Shown piece by piece: positions 7,946-15,523 of a stretch of 37,299 nucleotides of DNA (position 1 is the stretch's first letter; each line of letters starts with the position of its first letter). The DNA is taken from IMG/VR virus record IMGVR_UViG_3300020465_000045, positions 1 to 37,299 of that record; one strand, 5' to 3'. The stretch is from a virus. The translations under genes were made by a program, and so were the position numbers. Below the pieces are notes generated by a model that had not been told where the DNA came from, made no database searches, and saw only the letters and a list, made by a program, of their open reading frames with translations.

Positions 7946-8584
7946 ATGTATAGTTGGTTTAACGAGTTGACTCGTATTCAAAAACCAAATCGTGAGAAAA
8001 AGGATTATTATCATTATGATCTTTACGAAGTGGAAATATTAAATAGTTTATTTCGTAATCATAATGTTAAGAGCGTGTTGAGTTTAGGTGGAATGAGTAA
8101 CTTAGATTTCTTCCTAGCACAATACGATAATGATGTCAAGACTGCAACGAACATTGATGAAGCAGAAACTTGGCGGCCTTCAAAAGGAGGTCATGGATTT
8201 AATCTTGAAGACAAACAACAAGAGTATATCCAAAGATTTAAATATAATGGGGAATACATCTTTACGAAACAAAGTATAGAACGGTATGATGTTGTTGATA
8301 GAAAGTATGATGTTGTCTTTTGTAATATAGACACACTTAAAGGGAAGATGAAGGTTTTGCCAGATATCTTTATCAAAATGTGGTCTTTTATGGGATTAGT
8401 TGACACTACAAGAGAAAGAATGACAACGGAATACGAAGAAGATTTTAGTAATGTGTTGGTAACAACGAACATGACTGTATTCTCTAATAAGAAGTTAGAT
8501 TATGAAGTCGATATCGTTCCAACCTCCACAAAACTAAGTGACAATAGAATTTTTGTTTATAAGGCGGAAGAATTACGGGTGTAA
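7946..8584 (+). CDS. Unknown protein, possible degenerate methyltransferase fold
   Basis: This 212-residue protein has no firm family. Around residue 40 a strand-turn reads VKSVLSLGGMSNLDFF. It resembles motif I of class I SAM-dependent methyltransferases but lacks the G-x-G-x-G pattern. A second strand, YDVVFCNI, near residue 130 resembles motif IV, and a helix plus two further strands follow. An SAM-binding role is therefore only suggested. It lies between the solute-binding-protein homologue and the scaffold, where T4 has nothing, and has its own perfect late promoter, so it is likely made late. It may be a head-module accessory protein or a modifier of host or virion components. Base composition is like its neighbours. 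Confidence 0.6.
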   Translation: MYSWFNELTRIQKPNREKKDYYHYDLYEVEILNSLFRNHNVKSVLSLGGMSNLDFFLAQYDNDVKTATNIDEAETWRPSKGGHGFNLEDKQQEYIQRFKYNGEYIFTKQSIERYDVVDRKYDVVFCNIDTLKGKMKVLPDIFIKMWSFMGLVDTTRERMTTEYEEDFSNVLVTTNMTVFSNKKLDYEVDIVPTSTKLSDNRIFVYKAEELRV

Positions 8585-8595
8585 TTCGATTGTTT

Positions 8596-8617
8596 TATAA
8601 ATAAAAGTATATAAATA
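8596..8617 (+). promoter_or_regulatory. Tandem T4-type late promoters of the scaffold gene
   Basis: Two perfect TATAAATA boxes (8596-8603 and 8610-8617) lie 14 bp apart, 40-60 bp before the scaffold ATG. They point to strong late expression of scaffold and, by read-through, major capsid protein. TTAAGGAGAAA forms the ribosome site. Confidence 0.7.
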
Positions 8618-8656
8618 TAATTATAATTAAATTTAACAAATTAAGGAGAAATCCCC

Positions 8657-10036
8657 ATGGCTAATGAATTAGACAAAACCATTGAGGAATTAGAAGCGGA
8701 AGTTTTGGCAGAATTAGAAGAAGCCAATGGTGCTGATGCTCCTAAGAGAGGCGCAATGAAAGCCGAACCAATGGATAAAGCTGATGTTGACGGCGCTAAG
8801 GGTGGAGACGAAGTTCAAGACACAGGTAAACCTGTAGTTGACGGAGAACAATCGGATGCACCTGTTAAGAAAGTCGTAGCTAAAGCTAAAGAAATTGCTG
8901 GTGATCCTGCTCAGAAAAAAGAAGGCAAACCAGACGCAACTCCTAAACTTAAAGAAGAAGAAGATAAAGATGACGAGAAATCTTTAGACACTAAATCTGA
9001 AGGTGATAAAGAAGTTGCAAAAGAAGAACAAAAAGAAGAAGTCGTTGACATTGAAGAAATGCAAGGTCAAATGATGAAGGCAATGAAGTCTATGAAAAAA
9101 GATGAAATGTCTGAGTTATATGCTTCTTACATGAAGGCTTCTATGAATAAGACTAAAGACGAAATGTTCAAAGAAATGCAAGATGGCATGAAAAAAATGA
9201 ATGCTGGAAAAATGCAAGAAATGATGAGCAAAGTGTCTAAGAACTCTGAAGCAAAAGAAGCTGAAGCATCTGCAAAAACTGAGGAAAGATTAAAATCAGT
9301 TGATGTTAAAGAACATGTTGATGCTCTTTTATCAAACGACTCAAATCTTTCAGAAGATTTCAAAAACAAAGCAGCTACAATTTTCGAAACTGCTGTTAAA
9401 TCTAAAATCAGAACTGAGATCGAAAGACTAGAAGGCGAATATGCTGACGAGTTAATTGAAGCTCAAACTGAAAACAGAAAATCGATAACTGAAAAAGTTG
9501 ATAACTATTTAAACTATGTTGTCGAAGAGTGGATGAAAGAAAACGAACTTGCTCTTGAAAGAGGACTAAAGGGTGAGATCGCTGAAGATTTTATAGGTGG
9601 TCTAAAAACATTGTTTGAAGATCATTATATCGATGTGCCTAACGACAAGTACAATGTACTTGAAGCACAGGCAGACAAAATCTCTACACTAGAAAAGAAA
9701 TTAGAAGAAACTATTCAACAAGTTGTTGAACAGAAAAAATCTAACTCTGATCTAATTAAAGAGAAGGTTATGTCAGAGGTCACTTCTGATCTAACTGAAA
9801 CAGAAATTGAGAAGTTCCAAACTTTGGCTCAGGATGTTGAGTACTCAAACGAAGCTGGTTATACTGAAAAGTTAAACACAGTTAAAGAGTCTTACTTCCC
9901 TAGACAAAAAGTTGAAACTTCAAGCGTTAATGATGAAGTAGAAACTGGCACCGCTGTACAGGACATTACAGAGGGTTCCCCTATGGATAGATATACAAAG
10001 GCCATAGGAAAAACTGCTGTAACACACGGCAATTAA
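8657..10036 (+). CDS. 22: Prohead core scaffold protein (gp22-like)
   Basis: At 459 residues it is much longer than T4 gp22 (269). The place (protease, scaffold, capsid) and build (highly charged, Lys/Glu-rich, coiled-coil) identify it as the main scaffold on which gp23 assembles before gp21 digests it. Layout: acidic, low-complexity residues 1-130; a striking methionine-rich helix at 135-194 with about 15 Met in 60 residues; then a gp22-like region from about 200 (VKEHVDALLSNDSNLSEDFK, then EAQTENRKSITEKVDNYLNYVVEEW). A C-terminal coiled coil (330-380) precedes a tail ending in MDRYTKAIGKTAVTHGN. There are two perfect late promoters upstream. The extra N-terminal length is the main difference from T4. 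Confidence 0.88.
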   Translation: MANELDKTIEELEAEVLAELEEANGADAPKRGAMKAEPMDKADVDGAKGGDEVQDTGKPVVDGEQSDAPVKKVVAKAKEIAGDPAQKKEGKPDATPKLKEEEDKDDEKSLDTKSEGDKEVAKEEQKEEVVDIEEMQGQMMKAMKSMKKDEMSELYASYMKASMNKTKDEMFKEMQDGMKKMNAGKMQEMMSKVSKNSEAKEAEASAKTEERLKSVDVKEHVDALLSNDSNLSEDFKNKAATIFETAVKSKIRTEIERLEGEYADELIEAQTENRKSITEKVDNYLNYVVEEWMKENELALERGLKGEIAEDFIGGLKTLFEDHYIDVPNDKYNVLEAQADKISTLEKKLEETIQQVVEQKKSNSDLIKEKVMSEVTSDLTETEIEKFQTLAQDVEYSNEAGYTEKLNTVKESYFPRQKVETSSVNDEVETGTAVQDITEGSPMDRYTKAIGKTAVTHGN

Positions 10037-10042
10037 TAAATA
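10035..10042 (+). promoter_or_regulatory. Possible weak late promoter before the capsid gene (AATAAATA)
   Basis: AATAAATA overlaps the scaffold stop codon and differs from TATAAATA at one base. T4 gene 23 has its own late promoter, so the position is meaningful, but AT-rich sequence makes chance matches likely. Confidence 0.35.
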
Positions 10043-10063
10043 TAGATAAAAAGGAGAAACAAA

Positions 10064-11383
10064 ATGTTTCAAACACAACATCTACAAGAAAAGTGGCAGC
10101 CAGTCCTAGAGCACCCTGAATTACCAAAAATTGAGGATGCATACAGACGAGCTGTGACTACTTTGATCTTGGAAAACCAAGAGAAGTCTTTGAAAGAAGA
10201 CAGAAGCTTCTTAGGTGAAGCTGCACCAACTAACGCAACTGGCGCTAATGTTGACAATTGGGACCCGATCCTAATTTCACTTGTTAGAAGAAGTATGCCT
10301 AACTTAATAGCCTATGACGTATGTGGCGTTCAACCGATGACTGGTCCAACAGGACTTATTTTTGCTATGAGAGCAAGAGCTGCATCAGGTGACGGCGCAG
10401 AGGCATTAGCTGACGAACAAATTCCATTCTTGTCAAACCAAGATGCTGCTGGTAATACTGGTGGTGGAGATCAATCTGGTACTAACCCTGCTGCATTGAA
10501 CGACTCACCAAGTGCTGGTACTTACTCAACTGCAACTGGTATGACTACAACTGAAGCTGAGACTTTGGGTGATGGCACAGACGAGTTCGCTGAAATGGCT
10601 TTCAGTATTGAAAAACATACTGTTACTGCTGTATCAAGAGCTCTTAAAGCTGAATACACAATGGAACTTGCTCAAGACCTTAAAGCAGTTCACGGCTTAG
10701 ACGCTGAGACTGAGTTAGCAAACATCCTATCTGCTGAAATCTTAACTGAGATCAACAGAGAAGTAGTTAGAAATATTTACTTTTCAGCTGTAAAAGGCGC
10801 GGCAGTAAATACAACAACTGCAGGTATCTTTGATTTAGATACAGACTCAAACGGAAGATGGTCTGTTGAGAAATTCAAAGGACTATTATTTGCTATCGAA
10901 AGAGATGCGAATGCTATAGGACAACAAACCAGAAGAGGAAAAGGTAACATCATCATAACAAGTGCTGACGTTGCATCTGCTCTTCAAATGGCTGGAGTAT
11001 TAGACTACACTCCTGCTCTTTCAACTAACCTAAATGTTGATGACACAAGCACAACTTTCGCTGGTGTACTTAACGGTAGATACAAAGTATATGTTGACCC
11101 GTATGCAGCTAATGTTGCAGCTAGTCAATACTATGTTTGTGGTTACAAAGGAACATCACCTTACGATGCTGGTATGTTCTATTGCCCATATGTACCTCTA
11201 CAAATGGTAAGAGCAGTTGGTGAAAATTCATTCCAACCTAAAATTGGTTTCAAAACTAGATATGGTATTGCGGCTAACCCGTTCCACACAGGAACAGTAG
11301 CAGCAGGCGCAAATGGAGCAATCTCTATTTCTGCAAATACTAACAAATATTACAGAAGAGTTAAAGTTACAAACTTAATGTAA
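10064..11383 (+). CDS. 23: Major capsid protein precursor (gp23-like)
   Basis: This 439-residue protein (T4 gp23: 521) is the HK97-fold shell protein. The N-terminal 52 residues form the delta domain (a helix including LEHPELPKIEDAYRRAVTTL). The likely gp21 cut follows L-G-E52, leaving AAPTNATGANVD as the mature end. Right after it comes the signature LVRRSMPNLIAYDVCGVQPM and GPTGLIFAMRARA. A glycine/threonine-rich stretch follows at about 125-165, then the VTAVSRALKAEYT and ETELANILSAEILTEINRE helices. The C-terminus has QPKIGFKTRYGIAANPF, conserved in T4-like shells. It has a strong AAAGGAGAAA ribosome site. A UUCG terminator follows the stop, as expected for a highly expressed late gene. 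No gp24 vertex paralogue is in the window. Confidence 0.97.
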   Translation: MFQTQHLQEKWQPVLEHPELPKIEDAYRRAVTTLILENQEKSLKEDRSFLGEAAPTNATGANVDNWDPILISLVRRSMPNLIAYDVCGVQPMTGPTGLIFAMRARAASGDGAEALADEQIPFLSNQDAAGNTGGGDQSGTNPAALNDSPSAGTYSTATGMTTTEAETLGDGTDEFAEMAFSIEKHTVTAVSRALKAEYTMELAQDLKAVHGLDAETELANILSAEILTEINREVVRNIYFSAVKGAAVNTTTAGIFDLDTDSNGRWSVEKFKGLLFAIERDANAIGQQTRRGKGNIIITSADVASALQMAGVLDYTPALSTNLNVDDTSTTFAGVLNGRYKVYVDPYAANVAASQYYVCGYKGTSPYDAGMFYCPYVPLQMVRAVGENSFQPKIGFKTRYGIAANPFHTGTVAAGANGAISISANTNKYYRRVKVTNLM

Positions 11384-11405
11384 TCCTAGTTGGATATCAA
11401 ATTCG

Positions 11406-11435
11406 AAAAAGGGCGCTTCGGCGCCCTTTTTTTTT
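11406..11435 (+). terminator. Strong intrinsic terminator after the capsid gene (UUCG tetraloop)
   Basis: The stem GGGCGC / GCGCCC is closed by a TTCG tetraloop and extended by A5/T5, then followed by a nine-T run. This is a textbook Rho-independent terminator. The A-run on the left could let it work in the reverse direction too. Confidence 0.93.
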
Positions 11436-11440
11436 AATCA

Positions 11441-11448
11441 TATAAATA
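11441..11448 (+). promoter_or_regulatory. T4-type late promoter of the lipoprotein gene
   Basis: A perfect TATAAATA lies directly after the capsid terminator. T4 geometry puts the start site about 6 nt downstream, at the A of the ATG (11454), which suggests a leaderless mRNA. No Shine-Dalgarno fits in the gap. Confidence 0.65.
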
Positions 11449-11453
11449 ACAAT

Positions 11454-11657
11454 ATGAAAACAATATTACTCACAATCAGTCTAGCAATACTTTTAACTTC
11501 TTGTTCATCAGAGATTAAATGGAAGTTTAAAGGATATAATGAAGCATTTTGGGATAAGGTTAACGCACAAATAGAAGCGTACAAAGACTTACCCGAAGAA
11601 GATAAAGAAATGATTCAGAAAGCTAATGAGAAAGAGTGGGAAGAGATAGATAAATAG
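11454..11657 (+). CDS. Small phage lipoprotein
   Basis: This 67-residue protein has a clear lipoprotein signal: K2, a hydrophobic stretch from residue 4 to 14, and a lipobox L-T-S-C with lipidated C17. The mature part (about 50 residues) is charged and Trp-containing (EIKWKFKGYNEAFWDKVN) with a Glu/Lys-rich helix. It would be exported by Sec, lipidated and anchored in a membrane. Serine at +2 predicts outer-membrane sorting under E. coli rules. In other phages small late lipoproteins act as outer-membrane spanins or in superinfection exclusion; neither is shown here. It has its own late promoter after a strong terminator, so it is regulated apart from the capsid gene. The next start is only 5 nt away. 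Confidence 0.72.
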   Translation: MKTILLTISLAILLTSCSSEIKWKFKGYNEAFWDKVNAQIEAYKDLPEEDKEMIQKANEKEWEEIDK

Positions 11658-11661
11658 TATT

Positions 11662-12240
11662 ATGGCTATAAGAGGACAACCATCAAATATCGATTATGCG
11701 TCACCAACGCAGTTTCAACTGGTTATTAATCAGTTACCAGAAGTAGAGTTTTTTATAACTAACTTAACATTACCTGGTATCAATCTTGGTGAAGCAGTTA
11801 TTCCAACACCTATGAAACAGATACCTGTTATGGGTGATGAAATTACATTCGAAAATCTTTCATTACAATTTTTAGTTAATGAAACATTCGAAAACTATAT
11901 GGAAATACACAATTGGTTAATTGCAATTGGTTTCCCACAATCACATACACAATTTTCTAATTGGCGATCAACTAATTCTGTTACACCAGAAGCATCTAGG
12001 GGTAAAGAAACAGACATAGGTGAAACAACTCTTAGAACATCGGCAAAGGGTATGTTCTCAGACGCAACAATAACATTACTTACAAATAAAAACAATCCTA
12101 TTGCAGAAGTAAAATTTCAAGACCTTCACCCTGTAGCATTAACAGCTTTAGAGTTTTCGCAAGAACAAACAAGTGTCGATTATCTTAAAGCAACTGCTGA
12201 GTTTCAATATAAATATTATACTATTAATAAATTTGTTTAG
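11662..12240 (+). CDS. Tail-tube-fold structural protein (gp19-like paralogue)
   Basis: This 192-residue protein shares the layout of gp19-type tube proteins. An opening strand near residue 17 (PTQFQLVINQLP) corresponds to the gp19 NQFRVTIVPP segment. Then come NLTLPGINLGEAVIPTP near 38-54 (compare KLPGQTLGEIEVP in gp19), the VMGDEITFENLSLQFLVNETFENY strands and a helix IHNWLIAIGFP. The match is by pattern rather than identity. It may be a tube-initiator, baseplate-hub or neck-associated protein of the tube fold. It lies outside the 18-19 tail block, after the capsid gene. The TATGGC start is preceded by GATAAATAG, one base off a late box. Confidence 0.65.
   Translation: MAIRGQPSNIDYASPTQFQLVINQLPEVEFFITNLTLPGINLGEAVIPTPMKQIPVMGDEITFENLSLQFLVNETFENYMEIHNWLIAIGFPQSHTQFSNWRSTNSVTPEASRGKETDIGETTLRTSAKGMFSDATITLLTNKNNPIAEVKFQDLHPVALTALEFSQEQTSVDYLKATAEFQYKYYTINKFV
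12208..12215 (+). promoter_or_regulatory. Possible T4-type late promoter inside the tube-like gene
   Basis: A perfect TATAAATA lies within the Gln-Tyr-Lys-Tyr codons, about 43 bp before the small SAP-like gene. It could serve that gene, but coding sequence this AT-rich can produce the motif by chance. Confidence 0.4.
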
Positions 12241-12250
12241 GAGAAATCTT

Positions 12251-12490
12251 ATGAATATGTTTAAGAGACTAGAAAAGAAGTTTAGTGCATGGCTTTTTAG
12301 TTGGCAAAAACCAATTAAGACATATAAATTTTCAGAAAATTTTGGTGGTAAGAAAAAAGTTGATGTAAAAGACTTAAAGAAAAAGTCTAAAAAAGATTTA
12401 GAAAAGATAGGTCGTAAAGTTGGAATCGAATTAGATAGAAGACTTACTAAAGATAAACTTATCAGAGCAATCAAAAAAGCAAGTAAATAA
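12251..12490 (+). CDS. Small basic SAP-like protein
   Basis: This 79-residue, very basic protein starts at the ATG 11 nt after the previous stop, with TAGGAGAAA as ribosome site; longer in-frame starts upstream would overlap the previous gene and lack such a site. The C-terminal 40 residues read as a helix-extended-helix: LKKKSKKDLEKIGRKVGIEL, then DRRLTKDKLIRAIKKA. This is the pattern of SAP/HeH or Rho-N-like nucleic-acid-binding motifs (leucine, glycine, then a lysine-rich second helix). The N-terminal half has an amphipathic, Trp-containing helix. DNA or RNA binding is inferred. It closes the late block, with an early promoter starting right after its stop. Confidence 0.65.
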   Translation: MNMFKRLEKKFSAWLFSWQKPIKTYKFSENFGGKKKVDVKDLKKKSKKDLEKIGRKVGIELDRRLTKDKLIRAIKKASK

Positions 12491-12493
12491 CCC

Positions 12494-12522
12494 TTGACAT
12501 TCTACACCAATTAGTGTAGTAT
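12494..12522 (+). promoter_or_regulatory. Early promoter of the UvsY-UvsW unit, with perfect spacer dyad (promoter B)
   Basis: TTGACA (12494-12499) and TAGTAT (12517-12522) are 17 bp apart, in the same ATAACCCTTGACAT context as promoter A. CTACAC (12502-12507) and GTGTAG (12514-12519) form a perfect 6-bp dyad centred in the spacer. The start site would be about 12529, three bases from the UvsY ATG, so the mRNA is nearly leaderless. The hairpin plus T-run could also end transcripts from the left. Confidence 0.75.
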
Positions 12523-12531
12523 ATTTTTATT

Positions 12532-12960
12532 ATGACTTTAGACGAATTAAAACAAATCGTATATAAAGAACTACCTGTAAACAAAGATCATTTAGATACA
12601 GAAGCTTTACGGAATCAAGAACTATACGCAAAATTTTTAGACTACAAAACCAATTTCGCTTTCTTACTTGCGAAAGCGAAAGGGGAATACAAAGTACTTT
12701 ACCGACAGAAATGGGAATACTATGGTGGAAAGGCTGATGCCAAAATATATGCTACCAAACCATTTGATTTAAAAGTACTTAAAACAGACCTTTCAGTTTA
12801 CATCGAATCCGATGAAGACATTATCAAATCCGAAAATAAAATAGTTTATCTAGATGAAACTTGTAAGTACATTGATGGTGCTTTAAAGTCTATTCAAGCT
12901 AGAGGGTGGGATATTAAGAATTGTTTGGAGGCTCAAAAATTTGAAGCAGGATTACAGTAA
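12532..12960 (+). CDS. uvsY: UvsY recombination mediator
   Basis: At 142 residues (T4 UvsY: 137) it is the mediator that loads UvsX recombinase onto gp32-coated single-stranded DNA. The pattern matches T4 UvsY along the length: an N-terminal LDELKQIVYKEL helix, a central YRQKWEYYGGKAD (T4: ALKARLDYYSGRGD), VLKTDLSVYIESDEDIIK (T4: MKTVLSADKDVLK), and a C-terminal CKYIDGALKSIQARGWDIKN ending FEAGLQ. It directly follows an early promoter with almost no leader. It overlaps the next start by 1 nt (TAATG). It is separated from its usual partner UvsW by one extra gene. Confidence 0.92.
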   Translation: MTLDELKQIVYKELPVNKDHLDTEALRNQELYAKFLDYKTNFAFLLAKAKGEYKVLYRQKWEYYGGKADAKIYATKPFDLKVLKTDLSVYIESDEDIIKSENKIVYLDETCKYIDGALKSIQARGWDIKNCLEAQKFEAGLQ

Positions 12961-13463
12961 TGCGACAAGATTTTTGGTTTACCAATATAAAACAAATGCG
13001 AAACGAAGAGTATTCGTTTCTAGAAGATTTTATTTCCAATAAAACTCAAGGTAATATATTAGAGATAGGTCAAGGTGGGTCTACGGTTATTATCTTAGAT
13101 GCAACAGCAGATACAGATAGAAAACTTACATCAATAGATTTAAAAGATAAATTAAAAGATGTTGTAAAATATCTTCCAAAAGATTATGTCGAAAGATTTA
13201 ATCATATTAAAGAAGACTCCCATAAAGTATCATTAAAAGAAAAGTTTGGTGTTATTCTTATTGATGGTGAACATTACGGAAACTCTATAAGAAAAGACAC
13301 AATGAATTTTTGGAATAATCTTGAAGATAATGGTTATTGTATTTTTCATGACTATAATTTATTTAATGATGTAACAAAGTTTGTTGATGATTGGGTAAAC
13401 AAATTTGACCAGGCAGAAATATATAAACAAAATCATAATTTGATTGTTGTAAAAAAGCGTTAA
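12960..13463 (+). CDS. Class I SAM-dependent methyltransferase-like protein
   Basis: This 167-residue protein has a clear SAM-binding motif I (NILEIGQGGSTVIIL, near residues 34-48). Motif II follows in the KLTSIDLKDKL strand (acidic residue near 61). VILIDGEHYGNSIRKD at about 98-113 looks like the Methyltransf_24 type (strand 4 with D-G-x-H-x-Y), and a GYCIFHDY strand comes near 127. Substrate unknown; this family acts on small molecules or sugars as often as on macromolecules. No DNA-methyltransferase signature (DPPY or PCQ) is present. It is inserted between uvsY and uvsW, coupled at both ends (1-nt overlap; 3-nt gap). Confidence 0.7.
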   Translation: MRQDFWFTNIKQMRNEEYSFLEDFISNKTQGNILEIGQGGSTVIILDATADTDRKLTSIDLKDKLKDVVKYLPKDYVERFNHIKEDSHKVSLKEKFGVILIDGEHYGNSIRKDTMNFWNNLEDNGYCIFHDYNLFNDVTKFVDDWVNKFDQAEIYKQNHNLIVVKKR

Positions 13464-13466
13464 GAT

Positions 13467-14933
13467 ATGTCAGAGATTGTTTGGATAAAGAAAATTAATG
13501 ATGTACATCTTTATGTTCATTGCGAGCCATCGGTAGCAAAAGAACTATCAACTTATTTTACTTTCGAAGTACCAGGTGCTAAGTTTATGCCCACGGTTAG
13601 AAATAGAATGTGGGATGGTAAGATAAGATTATTTTCTTTACGAAACAATACAATCTATGTAGGTCTACTTCCATATATAAAAGAATTTTTAAATCAGAAT
13701 GGTATAACATATACTATTGATGATAATCTTAAACACGATCCTAATGTTACAGAAAAAAATGTCATAGGATTTATCAAATCACTTAAAATCCCTTTAGAAT
13801 ATAGAGACTATCAATTACAATGTATTATTAGTGCATTGATGAAACAAAGAGGTTTGTTTGTATCACCAACTGCAAGTGGTAAGTCATATATCATTTATGT
13901 ATTAGTTAGATTTTATTACTTGGTGTTACTTAATGGAAAAAAGAAGATACTAATTATTGTACCAACAACATCTTTAGTAGAACAAATGGCAACAGACTTT
14001 GTATCATATGGTTGGTCACAAAAAAAGATACACAAAATATATTCTGGTTATGATAAAGAGACACATAAACCTGTGGTTATATCTACATGGCAATCACTAT
14101 ACAAAATGCCTAAAAAATTTTTTAAAGATTATAAAGTTATCTTTGGTGATGAAGCACATTTATTTAAAGCAAAGTCTTTAACAATGATTATGGAAAAATT
14201 AGAAGATTGTCCATATAGATTTGGATTTACAGGTACACTAGATGGTACACAAACAAATAGATTAGTATTAGAAGGTTTGTTTGGAGCTGCCGAACATGTA
14301 ACAACAACAAAAGAGCTTATGGATAAAGATACAATTGCCAAACTATCAATTGATTGTTTATTACTAAGACATGATGAAAAAGTAAGTAAACAAATGTGTA
14401 GTAAAGATTTTTCATACAACGATGAAATAGATTATTTAATATCTCATGATAAAAGAAATAAGTTTATTAGAGACTTATGTAAGAATGTAAAAGGAAATGT
14501 ATTATGTCTTTATACAAGAGTTGAAAAACATGGTGAAAGACTATTAGAGTTGTTTAAAGATATAGGTAAAGAAGTTTATTTCGTACATGGTGGAGTAGGA
14601 ACGGATGATAGAGAACAGATTAGGAACATCGCTGAAAAGAAAAATAATATTGTTATACTTGCATCTTACGGAGTTTTTTCTACTGGTATTAATATTCGCA
14701 ACTTACATAATGTTGTATTTGCATCACCATACAAATCTAGAATAAAAGTATTACAATCAATAGGTCGTGGTTTAAGGCGTACTGAACAAAAGAAAGGTGT
14801 TAAACTATTTGATATAGCAGACGATCTTTCATATAAAAATAAAAAGAACTTTACACTATTGCATTTTCAAGAACGAATAAATATCTATAATGAGGAACAA
14901 TTCGATTATAGAATTGATAGGGTCAACATATGA
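13467..14933 (+). CDS. uvsW: UvsW ATP-dependent helicase
   Basis: This 488-residue protein (T4 UvsW is about 500) unwinds branched DNA and RNA-DNA hybrids. In T4 it drives the switch from origin- to recombination-dependent replication. Layout: an N-terminal DNA-binding domain (VPGAKFMPTVRNRMWDGKIRLF near 35-57), Q-like LEYRDYQLQC near 110, Walker A SPTASGKS near 132, IVPTTSLVEQMATDF (motif Ia), DEAH near 228 (motif II), RFGFTGTLDGT (motif III), and the C-terminal helicase half with FVHGG, ASYGVFSTGIN (motif V) and QSIGRGLRRTE (motif VI). T4 UvsW is made late, whereas here the nearest recognised promoter is the early one before UvsY. Confidence 0.93.
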   Translation: MSEIVWIKKINDVHLYVHCEPSVAKELSTYFTFEVPGAKFMPTVRNRMWDGKIRLFSLRNNTIYVGLLPYIKEFLNQNGITYTIDDNLKHDPNVTEKNVIGFIKSLKIPLEYRDYQLQCIISALMKQRGLFVSPTASGKSYIIYVLVRFYYLVLLNGKKKILIIVPTTSLVEQMATDFVSYGWSQKKIHKIYSGYDKETHKPVVISTWQSLYKMPKKFFKDYKVIFGDEAHLFKAKSLTMIMEKLEDCPYRFGFTGTLDGTQTNRLVLEGLFGAAEHVTTTKELMDKDTIAKLSIDCLLLRHDEKVSKQMCSKDFSYNDEIDYLISHDKRNKFIRDLCKNVKGNVLCLYTRVEKHGERLLELFKDIGKEVYFVHGGVGTDDREQIRNIAEKKNNIVILASYGVFSTGINIRNLHNVVFASPYKSRIKVLQSIGRGLRRTEQKKGVKLFDIADDLSYKNKKNFTLLHFQERINIYNEEQFDYRIDRVNI

Positions 14934-14997
14934 TACACAATGAAACCCTTATCAGCGTGTCGCTAATTTCGTTTAAACCATACTTAAAAGGACATAT

Positions 14998-15456
14998 ATG
15001 TATTACATTAAATTAACTAATGGCGATGATCTTGTATGTGATATTCAATCATCTACTAAGGATGATTATACAACAATGATTAATCCAATGAAAATGAATA
15101 CGCATCCAGCGTTATCAGAGAGAGGTATTGTTGAGACTTTAACTTTGACTGCATGGTTACATCCATATTCAGATGACAGTAGCATTAAAGTAAAAAAATC
15201 ATCAATAGTTACAATAGCACCTGCGTCAGCAGGGTTAATAAGTTTTTACAGAAGACAACTTAAAGTATTTTTAAATAATGAGAAAGCCCTTTCTAAAAAA
15301 GAATGGGAAGTAAAAGAAAGAGGAGAACGAATTGGGCGTAGGTTACATACTAGACCTACAAGAGAACAATATGATGAAATCTTGGATCAGCTCGCTGATT
15401 TGGAAAGTGAAGACATGATGCATCGTCCACCTATCGATAAGAAAAAGTTACATTAA
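14998..15456 (+). CDS. Sm-like-fold protein of unknown function
   Basis: This 152-residue protein's N-terminal 80 residues look like a small beta-barrel of the Sm/LSm type. YYIKLTNGDDLVCDIQSS (Sm1-like: hydrophobic, N-G, hydrophobic-x-hydrophobic), DYTTMINPMKM and VTIAPASAGLISFYRRQL (Sm2-like) can be aligned by pattern. The C-terminal half is helical and charged, with a Glu/Asp-rich end. If the fold is right, RNA binding or a ring assembly is possible, but no function is known. It lies between uvsW and gp55, in the T4 region of small uvsW-downstream genes. Ribosome site: AAAAGGACAT. The call rests on strand pattern, not on a clear family match. Confidence 0.55.
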   Translation: MYYIKLTNGDDLVCDIQSSTKDDYTTMINPMKMNTHPALSERGIVETLTLTAWLHPYSDDSSIKVKKSSIVTIAPASAGLISFYRRQLKVFLNNEKALSKKEWEVKERGERIGRRLHTRPTREQYDEILDQLADLESEDMMHRPPIDKKKLH

Positions 15457-15470
15457 ATCCCAAAAAATCC

Positions 15471-15500
15471 TTGACAACATATAGTATTATATGTTAGTTT
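15471..15500 (+). promoter_or_regulatory. Early promoter of the gp55-gp47-gp46-accessory operon, with spacer dyad (promoter C)
   Basis: TTGACA (15471-15476) and TAGTTT (15495-15500) are 18 bp apart. A perfect 8-bp dyad, AACATATA / TATATGTT, with a 4-nt loop fills the spacer (15476-15495). The start is expected near 15507, leaving a 17-nt leader without a Shine-Dalgarno before the gp55 ATG. No other promoter is obvious until the terminator at 25450. Confidence 0.7.
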
Positions 15501-15523
15501 AACACAATATATAAAATGAATCA

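Noticed and set aside
14951-14964. Small hairpin AGCG/CGCT after UvsW, a possible terminator
   Set aside because: Only four pairs and no clean T-run; too weak to call.
14930-15016. 28-codon frame overlapping the UvsW stop (ATGA) and the Sm-like gene start
   Set aside because: Too short, no recognisable features and no clear ribosome site; a T4 uvsW.1 analogue cannot be argued.
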